DNA from: Lentisphaerota bacterium
GTDB lineage: Bacteria; Verrucomicrobiota; Kiritimatiellia; CAIQIC01; Lenti-01
Length of the DNA stretch: 64,000 bases
Direction: 5' to 3'
NCBI GenBank assembly: GCA_012514035.1
Contig: JAAZBB010000076.1
Location: 1 to 64,000, forward strand
Shown: piece by piece, positions 19,051-28,502 of the stretch
How positions within the stretch are numbered: position 1 is the stretch's first letter
Layout: the number at the start of each line of letters is the position of its first letter
The notes under the pieces: generated by a model
Databases searched by the model: none
What the model was told of the DNA's origin: nothing
The model's input: only the letters and a program-made list of their open reading frames with translations
Translations under genes and position numbers: made by a program

Positions 19051-20388
19051 TTAGCCGAAAAGCCTTCCGCGAGGCAATCTTTTTTGCATCTGCTTCATTT
19101 TCTTGGCCATTTGCCGGGCCTGGCGGAAGCTGCGCAGCAGATCGTTGACGTCGCTGACGGACCGGCCGCTGCCGCGGGCGATGCGCTTGCGCCGGCTGGC
19201 GTCGATGAGGTCGGGATGGCGCCGTTCGCGGGGGGTCATGCTCAGGATCATGGCCTCGGTTTTCTTTAACTGTGCGCCGGAATCGTTGGCGATCCGGGCG
19301 CGGACCTCGCCGGCGATGGCGCCGGTTCCGGGCAGGAGTTCCAGCAGCTTGCCCAAGGAGCCCATTTTCTGGACCTGGCGCAATTGGGCGAGGAAGTCGT
19401 TCAAGTCGAGCTCCTGCCGGCCCCGGAGCTTCTGCTGCAGCTTTTCGGCTTCGTCCACATCCAGGGTTTCCTGGACTTTTTCGACGAGGCTGACCACATC
19501 GCCCATGCCGAGGATGCGGGCGGCCATGCGGTCGGGATAGAACGCCTCCAGGTCCTCCGGCCGTTCGCCCGTGCCGATGCGCAGGATGGGACAGCCCGCG
19601 ACGGACACAACCGACAGGGCGGCCCCGCCGCGGGCGTCGCCGTCGAGTTTGGTCAGGATCAGGCCGGTCAGGCCCAGGGCATCGTGGAAGGTCTTGGCCA
19701 CGTTGACCGATTCCTGGCCGATGGCGGCATCCAGCACGAGCACGACATTCTGCGGTTCGGTGGCGGCCCGCAGCGCCTTGAGCTCGTCAACCAGCTCGGT
19801 GTCGATTTGAAAGCGCCCGCCGGTGTCGTAGAGCACGATGTCGTAGTAGTTCTGCCGGGCGAACCGGAGGGCGCGGCGGGCGAGGTCCGGGACGGTCTCG
19901 CCCGATTCAGGCTTGAGGATGCCGGCGCCGGCCTGCTGCGCCAGCACTTCGAGCTGTTCCACGGCGGCGGGCCGGCGGATGTCGCCGGCCACCAGCAGGG
20001 TTTTGCGGCCCTTCTGCTTCCACTGGCGCGCCAGCTTGCCGGCGGTGGTGGTTTTGCCGGAACCGTGCAGGCCCAGGAGCATCACCTGCGCGGGGATCGC
20101 CGCCAGGTTGAAATCCTTCTGCGCGCCGCCGAAGAGGGCGATCAGTTCATCGTGAATCGCCTTGATAATCTGCTGGCCGGGGGTGACGCTGGCCAGGACT
20201 TCCGCACCGAGGCTTTTGGCCTTGACGCGCTCGATGAAGTCCTTGGCGGTGGCGTAGTGGACATCCGCCTCGAGCAGGGCCAGGCGCACTTCCCGCAGCG
20301 CTTCCTGGATGTTCTGCTCGGAAATCCGGCCATACCCCCGCAAATTGCGGAAGACCGATTGGAGGCGGCTCGACAGGCGATCGAACAT
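19051..20388 (-). CDS. ffh: Signal recognition particle protein Ffh (SRP54)
   Basis: GTPase that with 4.5S RNA targets nascent membrane proteins to FtsY and SecYEG. The 445-residue protein has the N domain, P-loop [15 protein letters not shown] (about 104-118), [26 protein letters not shown] and the C-terminal M domain with [23 protein letters not shown] and a Met-rich helix. The G3 motif reads DTGGR rather than the usual DTAGR. The gene begins 2 nt after the stop of the upstream zinc-finger gene, so translation is probably coupled. Confidence 0.96.
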   Translation of the reverse strand: MFDRLSSRLQSVFRNLRGYGRISEQNIQEALREVRLALLEADVHYATAKDFIERVKAKSLGAEVLASVTPGQQIIKAIHDELIALFGGAQKDFNLAAIPAQVMLLGLHGSGKTTTAGKLARQWKQKGRKTLLVAGDIRRPAAVEQLEVLAQQAGAGILKPESGETVPDLARRALRFARQNYYDIVLYDTGGRFQIDTELVDELKALRAATEPQNVVLVLDAAIGQESVNVAKTFHDALGLTGLILTKLDGDARGGAALSVVSVAGCPILRIGTGERPEDLEAFYPDRMAARILGMGDVVSLVEKVQETLDVDEAEKLQQKLRGRQELDLNDFLAQLRQVQKMGSLGKLLELLPGTGAIAGEVRARIANDSGAQLKKTEAMILSMTPRERRHPDLIDASRRKRIARGSGRSVSDVNDLLRSFRQARQMAKKMKQMQKRLPRGRLFG

Positions 20389-20390
20389 GA

Positions 20391-20834
20391 TCAGTCTTCA
20401 ACCGGCGCCGCGGCGGCATCCGGCGCGGGACTGCGCACAAGACCGCGGCCCCCGCACCGGGGACAAACGCCGACTTCGCCATCGGCGGAAACCCGGCCCA
20501 TGCCGGCGCAGAGCGGACAGAGGTGGTCGGCCGGATCCAGGCGGCGGATCATGTGAAAGCCCACTCCCAGGCAGACCGGACACATGGTCGGCGCGCCCGT
20601 ATCGGGCAGATACGTGCCGGTGCCCAGGCAGGTATCACAGACGATTTTTTCCGCGCCGCCCGGCGCCGTGGCGCCTGGCGCCCCGGGCTCGAGGCCTTTT
20701 TTCATCAACATCCATTTCTGGAGTTTTTCGGCAAAGGGTGAGGGCATGATGTTCTCGGCCCCGGCTTCGCGGGCCCGCTGCATCCATTGAAACTGCAGGT
20801 AGGCGCCCCCCACCACCAGCAGCAGGATAAGCAC
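20391..20834 (-). CDS. Membrane-anchored protein with four DnaJ-type CxxCxGxG zinc-finger motifs
   Basis: Not assigned to a named family. Starting at GTG 20834 the protein has 147 residues: one membrane helix (LILLLVVGGAYLQF), a charged linker, then four cysteine motifs, CDTCLGTG, CPVCLGVG, CPLCAGMG and CPRCGGRG. Four such repeats are the pattern of the zinc-binding domain of DnaJ, but no J-domain is present. It fits tightly between prmC (47 nt gap) and ffh (2 nt gap), suggesting a role near nascent-chain handling. The frame is open further upstream but offers no ATG, so the start is uncertain. Confidence 0.75.
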   Translation of the reverse strand: MLILLLVVGGAYLQFQWMQRAREAGAENIMPSPFAEKLQKWMLMKKGLEPGAPGATAPGGAEKIVCDTCLGTGTYLPDTGAPTMCPVCLGVGFHMIRRLDPADHLCPLCAGMGRVSADGEVGVCPRCGGRGLVRSPAPDAAAAPVED

Positions 20835-20881
20835 CCCGTAGATGCGCTTGCCTTTGGGTTGCGGCGTGGTGAAATGCCGCC

Positions 20882-21748
20882 TTATGTCCGGCTCCGCTCG
20901 GCCACCGCCAGGCGCGGGTTTCCGGCGAAGTCGGATTGGATTGCCACGAACTTGAAATGGGCCTTGGGGCACAGCAACTCCCGAACCGCATCGGCTTGAT
21001 CTTCGCCGATTTCGATCATCAACCTTCCACCCGGCAAGATAACACGGGCGGCCTCGGAAACAAGCCGCGAAATGATGCGCAAGCCGTCCGGGCCCCCGTC
21101 CAGCGCTCCGCGGGGTTCGTAGTCCCGGATGCTCCGGGGCAGGCGAATGCATTCGGCGGTGGATACATATGGTGGATTGGAAACCACGAGATCGGCGCTT
21201 GCGGCGGGCAGGTCCGCCAGCAGGTCGGCATGCAGGAAATCCACGACCACGCCCAGGGCCCGGGCATTTGCGCGGGCCAGATCCAATGTGGCGGCACAGA
21301 CATCCGTGGCCACCACCCGGGCCTGGGGCACACGCTTCGCCAGGGCGCAGGCAATGCAACCGGTGCCCGTGCCGACATCCACCACCACGGGCGTGCCGGT
21401 CCGGCTGCGCAGGAACTCCTCGGCGCACCGGACCAGCCCTTCGGTCTCGGGCCGCGGAATCAACGCCCGGGGGTCGCACTGGATGCGCAGGCCCATGAAA
21501 TCCGTCTCGCCGATGACATACTGGACTGGCTCATGGCGTTCGAGTCGTCCCAGCATCGTCCCGAACTGCCCGGCCTCTGTCGGAGCTGGAACGTCATCGA
21601 GATGCCGCAGCACATCGAGCAAGCCGCAGCCCAGCAGGTGGCCGGCCACCCAGCGCAGCTTGTTGTCCGCCTCATCGATTCCGGCCTGTTCCAGTCGGGC
21701 CCGGCCGCGGGCCAGCAGTTTCCCCCAGCTCGGCGCGCGAGCCGGCAT
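20882..21748 (-). CDS. prmC: Release factor glutamine methyltransferase
   Basis: Methylates the glutamine of the GGQ motif of RF1 and RF2. The 288-residue protein has an N-terminal helical domain, the SAM-binding VDVGTGTGCIACALA and the catalytic NPPYVS. Its ATG overlaps the prfA stop by one base (TGATG), coupling it to its substrate gene. Confidence 0.95.
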   Translation of the reverse strand: MPARAPSWGKLLARGRARLEQAGIDEADNKLRWVAGHLLGCGLLDVLRHLDDVPAPTEAGQFGTMLGRLERHEPVQYVIGETDFMGLRIQCDPRALIPRPETEGLVRCAEEFLRSRTGTPVVVDVGTGTGCIACALAKRVPQARVVATDVCAATLDLARANARALGVVVDFLHADLLADLPAASADLVVSNPPYVSTAECIRLPRSIRDYEPRGALDGGPDGLRIISRLVSEAARVILPGGRLMIEIGEDQADAVRELLCPKAHFKFVAIQSDFAGNPRLAVAERSRT

Positions 21749-22842
21749 CAGCGGGCCGACCCCGTCTGCGCTGCCAGCCGCAGTTCGATGTCGCGCGCCT
21801 GGAGCGCGCCGATCACCTCGTCGAGCTGGCCTTCCAGGATCTGATCGAGCGAATAAAGCGTCAAATTGATGCGGTGGTCGGTCAGGCGATTCTGGGGAAA
21901 ATTATAGGTGCGGATGCGTTCGCTGCGGTCGCCGGAACCGATCTGGGACTTGCGTTCGCTCGCCAGCTTGGCGCTGTCCTGCTGGCGTTTCAGGTCGAGC
22001 AGCCGGGCGGCCAGCACCTTCATGGCTTTTTCGCGGTTGCGGTTCTGGCTGCGTTCGTCCTGGCAGGCTACCACCAGCCCCGTGGGCAGGTGCGTCAGGC
22101 GGATGGCCGATTCGGTCTTGTTGACCTTCTGCCCGCCGGGGCCGGAGGCGCAGAACAGATCCACCCGCAGATCCTCGGGCTTGATCTCCACCTCGCTGAT
22201 CTCCTCGACCTCGGGCAGCACGGCCACCGTGGCGGCGGAGGTGTGGATGCGGCCCTGCGCTTCCGTTTCGGGCACGCGCTGCACCCGGTGCCCGCCGCTC
22301 TCGTAGCGGAGGGTCTTGTAGACATCCGTGCCCTCGACGGAAAAAACGATTTCCTTGTAGCCGCCCAGGTCGGAAGTCGCGACATCGATGATCTGCGTTT
22401 TCCAGCCGCGGGCGTCGGCGAACTTGGAATACATCCGGAAGAGGTCGCCCGCAAACAGCGCGGCCTCCTCCCCGCCGGTGCCGGCGCGGATTTCCATGAT
22501 GGTGTCGCGGCTGTCCTCGGGATCCGGCGGCAGCATCAGGGCCAGAAGCCGGCGCTCCGCCGCGGCCTGCCTCGCCTCCAGTTCCGTTTTTTCCGTCCGG
22601 GCGATCTCCATCAGTTCCGGATCGGCGGCGCCGTCGGCCAGCAGCTCGGCGTTGCCGGCCAGCATTTGGCGCAGGCGGCCGAAGTCCGCCGCGGCCTGCA
22701 GCAGGTCGCGCAGGCGCTGGTGTTCGCGCACCAGTTCCTTGAAGGTGCGGGGGTCGGCGGCCGCGCCCGGCACGGACATGGTCTGCTCGAGCTCCTCGGC
22801 TCGGGCGGCGACTTGCTTGAAATAGGCGGGATCCAGTTCCAT
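21748..22842 (-). CDS. prfA: Peptide chain release factor 1
   Basis: Terminates translation at UAA and UAG. The 364-residue protein has the catalytic GGQ in [16 protein letters not shown] and the RF1-type long N-terminal coiled region. The ATG at 22842 matches the family length (about 360); a GTG at 22872 would add ten residues. Followed directly by prmC. Confidence 0.95.
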   Translation of the reverse strand: MELDPAYFKQVAARAEELEQTMSVPGAAADPRTFKELVREHQRLRDLLQAAADFGRLRQMLAGNAELLADGAADPELMEIARTEKTELEARQAAAERRLLALMLPPDPEDSRDTIMEIRAGTGGEEAALFAGDLFRMYSKFADARGWKTQIIDVATSDLGGYKEIVFSVEGTDVYKTLRYESGGHRVQRVPETEAQGRIHTSAATVAVLPEVEEISEVEIKPEDLRVDLFCASGPGGQKVNKTESAIRLTHLPTGLVVACQDERSQNRNREKAMKVLAARLLDLKRQQDSAKLASERKSQIGSGDRSERIRTYNFPQNRLTDHRINLTLYSLDQILEGQLDEVIGALQARDIELRLAAQTGSAR

Positions 22843-22926
22843 GGCTTGCGGGAGCGACAGGAATCGATACACAAAACGGGCCGGATGCTCCCACGCAGGG
22901 ACGATCCGGCCCGGCCTGGCGCAACC

Positions 22927-23142
22927 CTACTTCTTGGCGGCGGCTTTGCGGGCGTACCGCTTGTTGAAGCGGTCCACGCGGCCTTCGGTGTCGATGAATT
23001 TCGCCTGTCCGGTGAAATACGGATGACAGGCCGCGCAGGTGTTGATGTTCATGCTCTTGACCGTGGAACGGGTCTTGAGCACGTGGCCACAGGCGCAGGA
23101 GATGGTGGCGTCGTTGTACTTGGGATGGATTTCTTTTTTCAT
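22927..23142 (-). CDS. rpmE: 50S ribosomal protein L31, zinc-binding form
   Basis: A 71-residue L31 beginning MKKEIHPKYNDA. Four cysteines (ISCACG and NTCAACHPYF) mark the zinc-containing type. YFTGQAKFIDTEGRVDRFNKRY is conserved. It is the first gene of the rpmE-trmD run. Confidence 0.96.
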   Translation of the reverse strand: MKKEIHPKYNDATISCACGHVLKTRSTVKSMNINTCAACHPYFTGQAKFIDTEGRVDRFNKRYARKAAAKK

Positions 23143-23247
23143 GAATTCAGGGTTCCGGGTCCGCCACGGCCGGAGGCGGCCAAGGCGAAAAACGCGCGCA
23201 ACCTACCACCCGACCCCGCCCTTGGCAAGCGGCAATTCTGACTTTGT

Positions 23248-23405
23248 CGGCCTTCGGCGCGCATCTGCGATTCGGTGCCCCCCGCCACGATTCAGGGTGC
23301 CATGAACGGGCGCGTGCTAACGCGAGCCCCTCAGGCGACTTCGGTCCGTAGTCCAGCCGTCGGCTGAGTTCCGACACGCAATCGCAGGTGCGCGCCCGGC
23401 CTTCG
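23248..23405. mobile_element. MITE-like element with 17-bp terminal inverted repeats and 9-bp flanking direct repeat
   Basis: The ends GGCGCGCATCTGCGATT (23256-23272) and the reverse complement of 23380-23396 match at 16 of 17 positions. The 9-mer CGGCCTTCG occurs at both borders (23248-23256 and 23397-23405), as expected for a target-site duplication. The interior (about 110 bp) encodes nothing but contains smaller stems (for example CTCAGGCGAC with GTCGGCTGAG). It occupies the 325-bp gap between rpmE and the divergent subtilase gene. Only this copy is visible, so mobility is inferred. Confidence 0.5.
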
Positions 23406-23467
23406 CGTCATTCGCCTTCCTTATCATTGCTTTCCCAACCGGGTGTGCTAGCTTGTCGCAATACCTC

Positions 23468-26400
23468 ATGACACAGCGCGCCTTGATTCGCCTGGCTTGG
23501 ATTCCCGGGCTCCTCCTTCTCGGCCTCGCCCTTTGGCTTGGACGACGGGACGCCGGGCGGCCAGATCCGATCCCCTCCCCGACGCCGGAAGAAGCCAACC
23601 GCCGGGCCGCGCCCATTTTGCAGAAGATCCAACAGCAACTGACCGCCACTCCTGCCGCCCGCCTTCCCGATGGTCCGGCCATCCGCCTGCGATCGGCCAC
23701 CATTTTTCCGTCCGCCGCGCCGCTGAATACAAACCTCCTGGCACACGCTCGCCCCTCCGCGCGCGGATATCCCTGGATGGTTCTATTCGATGGCCCGGTC
23801 CAACCGGAATGGCAAAGCGCCCTCGAAGAGGCCGGGGCCGTCATCCGGTCGTATCTGCCTGACCACGCGCTGCTCATCGAAGCCCGGCTGGATGTATTGG
23901 GAGATCTCGGCCGCCGCGCCCCGCTGGCATGGGTTGGCGAATATCTGCCGCTGCACAAAATCCAGCCGCTGCTGGCCGCGCTGGCCCGTCAGGAACCGGA
24001 CCTGTCCGTGCCGGTCACACTCCAGACCTTTGCTCCGGAAGACGTCCATGACATCGCCCGGCAATTGCAGGCGGCTGGGGCCGCCCATATCCGGACCACG
24101 CCGGCAAAACGCTGGGGGCTGGTGCGGGCCATGCTGCCCGCGCGCGCGGTCATGGAGATGGCGCAACGGCCCGAAGTCCAATGGATCGAACACCGGGCAA
24201 CGCCCCGGCTCCTCAATGATCAGGCGCTCGCCAGCAACCGGCTCAACGTCGCCGCGGCCCGCGATCAATACGGACTGGACGGCTCCGGGCAGATCGTCGC
24301 CATCGCGGACACCGGGCTCGACACCGGCAAAACCAACACCTTGCATCCGGATTTCGAGGGCCGCCTCCTCCATGTCTTCGACATCGGCCGGCTGACGAAC
24401 TGGAGCGACACCTATTACCACGGCACCCACGTTGCAGCTTCATTCGTCGGAACCGGCGCCGCCTCGGGCGGGCAGTACCGCGGGGCCGCGCCCGCCGCGC
24501 AGCTGGTGTTCCAGTCGTTCCTCACGGCCAGCCTGACGCTGGCCGCGCCGGACGATCTCAACGAGCTCTACCTGCCGCCCTACGAGTTCGGGGCCCGCAT
24601 CCATTCCGACAGTTGGGGCAGCGCGGTGGACGGTGCCTATGACTCGGATGCCATGACCACCGACGAATTCATCTGGGACAACCCGGACATGCTGGTGACC
24701 TATGCCGCCGGGAACGCCGGCACCGATGCCGATCGCGACGGCGTGGTGGACACGCTCTCCCTCAATTCGCCCGGCTCGGCAAAAAACGTGCTGACGGTCG
24801 GCGCCTCCGAGAGCGGCCGGCCCCCGGGCAGCGGCGGCAGAACCGCGAGCCTTTACGGCAGCAGTTGGGCGGCGGATTTCCGGACACCGCCGATCTCCAC
24901 CGATCTGATCTCCTCCAGCCCGAATGGAAATCCCCAGGGTATCGTGGCTTTTTCCTCCCGGGGTCCCGCGGCCGACGGCCGGATCAAGCCTGACGTGGTG
25001 GCCCCTGGGTCCGACATCGTCTCGGCCCGATCCCGGGCCTCCAGTGATACCGGCTGGGGGGTACTGGCCGCCAACACCAACTACTGCTTCCTCGGCGGCA
25101 CCAGCATGGCGACGCCGCTGGTGGCGGGCGCGGCCACCCTCGTCCGCCAGTATTGCGCCGAGCGCCTCGGCCTGCCCAATCCTTCGGCCGCCTTGCTCAA
25201 GGCGGCCCTGGTCGGCGGCGCCCGCTCCCTCTCCCCCGGACAATACGGCACCAACGAGTTCCGGGAAATTCCCCCTACGCCGCGGCCGAACAACGTCGAA
25301 GGCTGGGGGCAGACGGACTTGACTGGCACGTTGTTCCCGCCGGCCGGCATGCAGGCCGTGTTGATGGAAGGTTCTGCGGCTCTGCCTGCGGGCAGCAGCC
25401 ATGCGTTCGACTTCTATGTGCATGACTCCGCGCCGTTGACGGTGGTCATGGCCTACAGCGACTATCCTTCCGCCTTGGCGGCGGCCGTCAACCTGGTCAA
25501 CGACCTCGATCTGTTATTGCTGGATCCCGCTGGCACCCCGTACCATCCCAACGGCCTCGACGGTCCCGACAGCCTCAACAATGTCGAAGGCATCGACGTG
25601 GCCGCCGCCGCCACCGGACGCTGGACGCTGGCAGTCTCCGCGCCCAACGTGCCGGAAGGCCCCCAACCCTATGGCCTGTATCTGCGCGGCGCCATTTGGA
25701 TGCCGATCCAGCTCGACCATGAGCCGCTGGCCAACACGTTCGACACCAGCGGCGACTACCTGATCACCGCCGAGGCTTCCTCGGTCGCCGGGGTTGATCC
25801 GGACACGATCCGGCTGCATTGGAACATCACGGGAAGCAGCAACGAATTCACCACCGTCACCATGTTGACCACCAACGGGAGGGTCTTCACGGCAGCCATT
25901 CCCGCCCAGCCGGTCCATACGCGCGTTTTCTATTATCTGTCCGCCGGACCGGCGGAATTCCCGGCGTTTCATCCGCCCGCTGCGCCGGCGGAGTACCATG
26001 CTTTCGATGTCACCATCCCCCTGTCCCTGACAATCGGCGGCTCACCATCAAACAGCTTCACCGCGCAGCCGGACTACGGCGAGCACATTCTGGCCTCCAA
26101 CACCGCCGTCAGCGCCAGCGCCAGTTATCCGCTCGCCGGCACAAACGGCTGGCGCACCGCCTGCATCGGCTGGCAGGGGACCGGTGCCGTGCCGCCGGCA
26201 GGCCCGCTGGATTTCGTGGATTTCAGGCTGACGGCTGATTCCACCCTGACCTGGCTGTGGCAAGACCAGGTCGCATTGATGCACACGTCCTCGCCCTATG
26301 GCGCCATTGGGGCCGTCACCTGGCATCCCGTCGGCGAGACGGCCTCCAGCCTGATCGCGCCGGAGAGTCACGTCTTCAACAACGTCCCGCTGACCTTCGC

Positions 26401-28447
26401 CGGGTGGACGGTTGACGGCAGCCGCTGGCCGGACCCGAACGCCCCCTCACCGCTCCAGATCCATGCCATCCCCATGCCGGTCCCGCGCCTGGCCACCGCG
26501 ACCTATGTGCCTACGGCCCAGGACAACGATGCCAACGGACTGCCCGACTGGTTCGAGCTGCGCCATTACGGCCAGCTCGGACAGAACCGCTATGGCGATC
26601 CCGACGATGACGGTTACGAAAACGAACTGGAGGCCGCCGACCACACCGATCCCTTCGACAACGCTTCCGTGCCTGCCCCGCCTGTCATCGGCCACGAACC
26701 TCTGCACTCGCCCGCTGCGGCCCCCGCTCCATGGCCCATTGCGGCAACCGTCACCGACAACTACCGCGTCGCCTCCGCCACCCTCCACTGGCAGCGCAAC
26801 GGGGGCCTCTGGCGCTCCAGCCCCATGTCCAATGCCGCCCCCGACCTCTTCACGGCCCATATCCCCTCGCCGGCACTTGATGGCGATCAAATCGCCTATT
26901 ATATCTCGGCCGCCGATGCCGCCGGATTCAACGCCCAGTCCGTGACGTGGACCGTGAATGTCACCTATGCCCGCATGGCGTTCTCCCCGCCTGCAGTCGC
27001 ACTTGCCGCGCCGGCGGGCACCGTTACCAATGCCACGCTGGTTTTTCAAAACACCGGCAGCCAGGCACTGGATCTTGTCCTGGAAATCACGCCCGTCGGA
27101 TTCTTTGATGATGTTGAATCCGGAACCAATGGTTGGACCCGGCCCGACGGCAAACCGGATTGGCATATCAGCACGCACGAGGCCCATTCCCCGGACCATG
27201 CCTGGTATTGCGGACAGGAACTGACCCGAACCTATCGCAATTCCACCCATGCCGCCCTCGTGTCACCGCCCATTCAACTGGCCGCCGGCGCTCCCCGCCT
27301 CGATTTCATGCACTGGGCCGGCTTCGAAATCGACCAGGATGAATGGAGCGATGGCATTCACTACTGGGATGCCGGCATCCTGGAAATCACCGACAATGAT
27401 GGCCTGACCTGGCAGTCGCTGGTTCCCGAAGGGGGCTATCCCGGACTCATCACGTCCAACAACGCCTCGCCGTTTGCTCCCGAGACGCCTTGCTTCGTGG
27501 ATACGGTGGGCTGGGAGCCGGTCGGGGCCGACCTGGCCGCCTATGCCGGGCGCCAAATCCGCCTGCGGTTCCGTTTCGGGGCCGATCTGTACACCATCGG
27601 CGAGGGCTGGCGCCTCGACGATATCGCGGTTTCCCCGCGTACGGAATTCGCGGAGGGCCTGGCCCTCGCCTGGACCAACACAAGCCTGGCCGCGGGCATG
27701 ACCAATGAGCTGACCCTGACGCTGGACACCGCCTTCCTGCCGCCGATGGCCTCCGGACATTGGGCCATCGCCATTCACCACAACGATCCCGAAAAAGCAT
27801 CGCCGATTGTCGTGCCTGTGGCGCTGCACAACACCACCCGGCGCGTCCGCGTCACCACCGATGGCCCCGGCGAAGCCGATCCCGCCGGCGAATCCCTTGT
27901 CCAGGAAGCCCAGCCCTTTGCCGTGGACTTCACAGCGGCTCCCTGTTCATTCATCGCCGACATTCGCACGAATTCCATGCCGACGCCCCTTCCAGAGGTA
28001 GTGGCCACGCAAAACTTCTCTTGGACTTCGCTGTCCACCAACCTGGATATCCATGCCGTTTTTGCGCCGATCCTCGAAGATGGCCTCGTCCCGCTCGACT
28101 GGCTCGCGCTATATGGCCTTACCAACCGCCATTGGATGGCCGAGGCCAGCCTGGACCAGGACGGCGACGGCCTGCTGACCTGGCAGGAATACCAGCTCGG
28201 CAGCGACCCGACCGATCCCGCCGATGCCCGGCTCGTGGTGAACTTCGTCCCCAATCCCCATGGCAGTAATGCCTGGCGCGTTACCTGGCATGCCTTCACC
28301 AACCGCGCCGCCATCTACGACGTTCTGGGCTCGACCAACATCGTTGAAGGCTTTGTGGCCTTCACCAACCTCCCCGCCGCCCCGCCCGTCATGACGTCCC
28401 CGCCCCTGCCCCCGAACTACCGCGTTTTCGGCTTGCGCCGCCACTGA
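23468..28447 (+). CDS. Large secreted subtilisin-family (S8) serine protease
   Basis: A 1659-residue extracellular protein. After an N-terminal hydrophobic signal segment (about residues 6-25) and a propeptide-like region, the S8 catalytic residues are D281 (AIADTGLD), H321 (HGTHVAAS), N416 (oxyanion, YAAGNAG) and S546 (GGTSMATPLVAGA). A beta-rich domain with YSDYPSALAAAVNLVNDLDL follows, then several Ig-like or adhesion modules, a jelly-roll-like segment near residues 1200-1400, and a DQDGDGLLTWQEYQLGSDP calcium-binding-like repeat near the end. No autotransporter or PEP-CTERM sorting end is evident. A TTG at 23453 is an alternative start. Probably degrades environmental protein. Confidence 0.9.
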   Translation: MTQRALIRLAWIPGLLLLGLALWLGRRDAGRPDPIPSPTPEEANRRAAPILQKIQQQLTATPAARLPDGPAIRLRSATIFPSAAPLNTNLLAHARPSARGYPWMVLFDGPVQPEWQSALEEAGAVIRSYLPDHALLIEARLDVLGDLGRRAPLAWVGEYLPLHKIQPLLAALARQEPDLSVPVTLQTFAPEDVHDIARQLQAAGAAHIRTTPAKRWGLVRAMLPARAVMEMAQRPEVQWIEHRATPRLLNDQALASNRLNVAAARDQYGLDGSGQIVAIADTGLDTGKTNTLHPDFEGRLLHVFDIGRLTNWSDTYYHGTHVAASFVGTGAASGGQYRGAAPAAQLVFQSFLTASLTLAAPDDLNELYLPPYEFGARIHSDSWGSAVDGAYDSDAMTTDEFIWDNPDMLVTYAAGNAGTDADRDGVVDTLSLNSPGSAKNVLTVGASESGRPPGSGGRTASLYGSSWAADFRTPPISTDLISSSPNGNPQGIVAFSSRGPAADGRIKPDVVAPGSDIVSARSRASSDTGWGVLAANTNYCFLGGTSMATPLVAGAATLVRQYCAERLGLPNPSAALLKAALVGGARSLSPGQYGTNEFREIPPTPRPNNVEGWGQTDLTGTLFPPAGMQAVLMEGSAALPAGSSHAFDFYVHDSAPLTVVMAYSDYPSALAAAVNLVNDLDLLLLDPAGTPYHPNGLDGPDSLNNVEGIDVAAAATGRWTLAVSAPNVPEGPQPYGLYLRGAIWMPIQLDHEPLANTFDTSGDYLITAEASSVAGVDPDTIRLHWNITGSSNEFTTVTMLTTNGRVFTAAIPAQPVHTRVFYYLSAGPAEFPAFHPPAAPAEYHAFDVTIPLSLTIGGSPSNSFTAQPDYGEHILASNTAVSASASYPLAGTNGWRTACIGWQGTGAVPPAGPLDFVDFRLTADSTLTWLWQDQVALMHTSSPYGAIGAVTWHPVGETASSLIAPESHVFNNVPLTFAGWTVDGSRWPDPNAPSPLQIHAIPMPVPRLATATYVPTAQDNDANGLPDWFELRHYGQLGQNRYGDPDDDGYENELEAADHTDPFDNASVPAPPVIGHEPLHSPAAAPAPWPIAATVTDNYRVASATLHWQRNGGLWRSSPMSNAAPDLFTAHIPSPALDGDQIAYYISAADAAGFNAQSVTWTVNVTYARMAFSPPAVALAAPAGTVTNATLVFQNTGSQALDLVLEITPVGFFDDVESGTNGWTRPDGKPDWHISTHEAHSPDHAWYCGQELTRTYRNSTHAALVSPPIQLAAGAPRLDFMHWAGFEIDQDEWSDGIHYWDAGILEITDNDGLTWQSLVPEGGYPGLITSNNASPFAPETPCFVDTVGWEPVGADLAAYAGRQIRLRFRFGADLYTIGEGWRLDDIAVSPRTEFAEGLALAWTNTSLAAGMTNELTLTLDTAFLPPMASGHWAIAIHHNDPEKASPIVVPVALHNTTRRVRVTTDGPGEADPAGESLVQEAQPFAVDFTAAPCSFIADIRTNSMPTPLPEVVATQNFSWTSLSTNLDIHAVFAPILEDGLVPLDWLALYGLTNRHWMAEASLDQDGDGLLTWQEYQLGSDPTDPADARLVVNFVPNPHGSNAWRVTWHAFTNRAAIYDVLGSTNIVEGFVAFTNLPAAPPVMTSPPLPPNYRVFGLRRH

Positions 28448-28502
28448 CGTTTTTTCGATGCCGCACAAGCCCGCCGCACGTGGAGCGGGGACATGAAAAG
28501 GA

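Noticed and set aside
20835-21479. Upstream extension of the zinc-finger protein to a 362-residue frame
   Set aside because: The extra part overlaps prmC in another frame and reads as Arg/Gly-rich nonsense; the protein-like part begins near GTG 20834.
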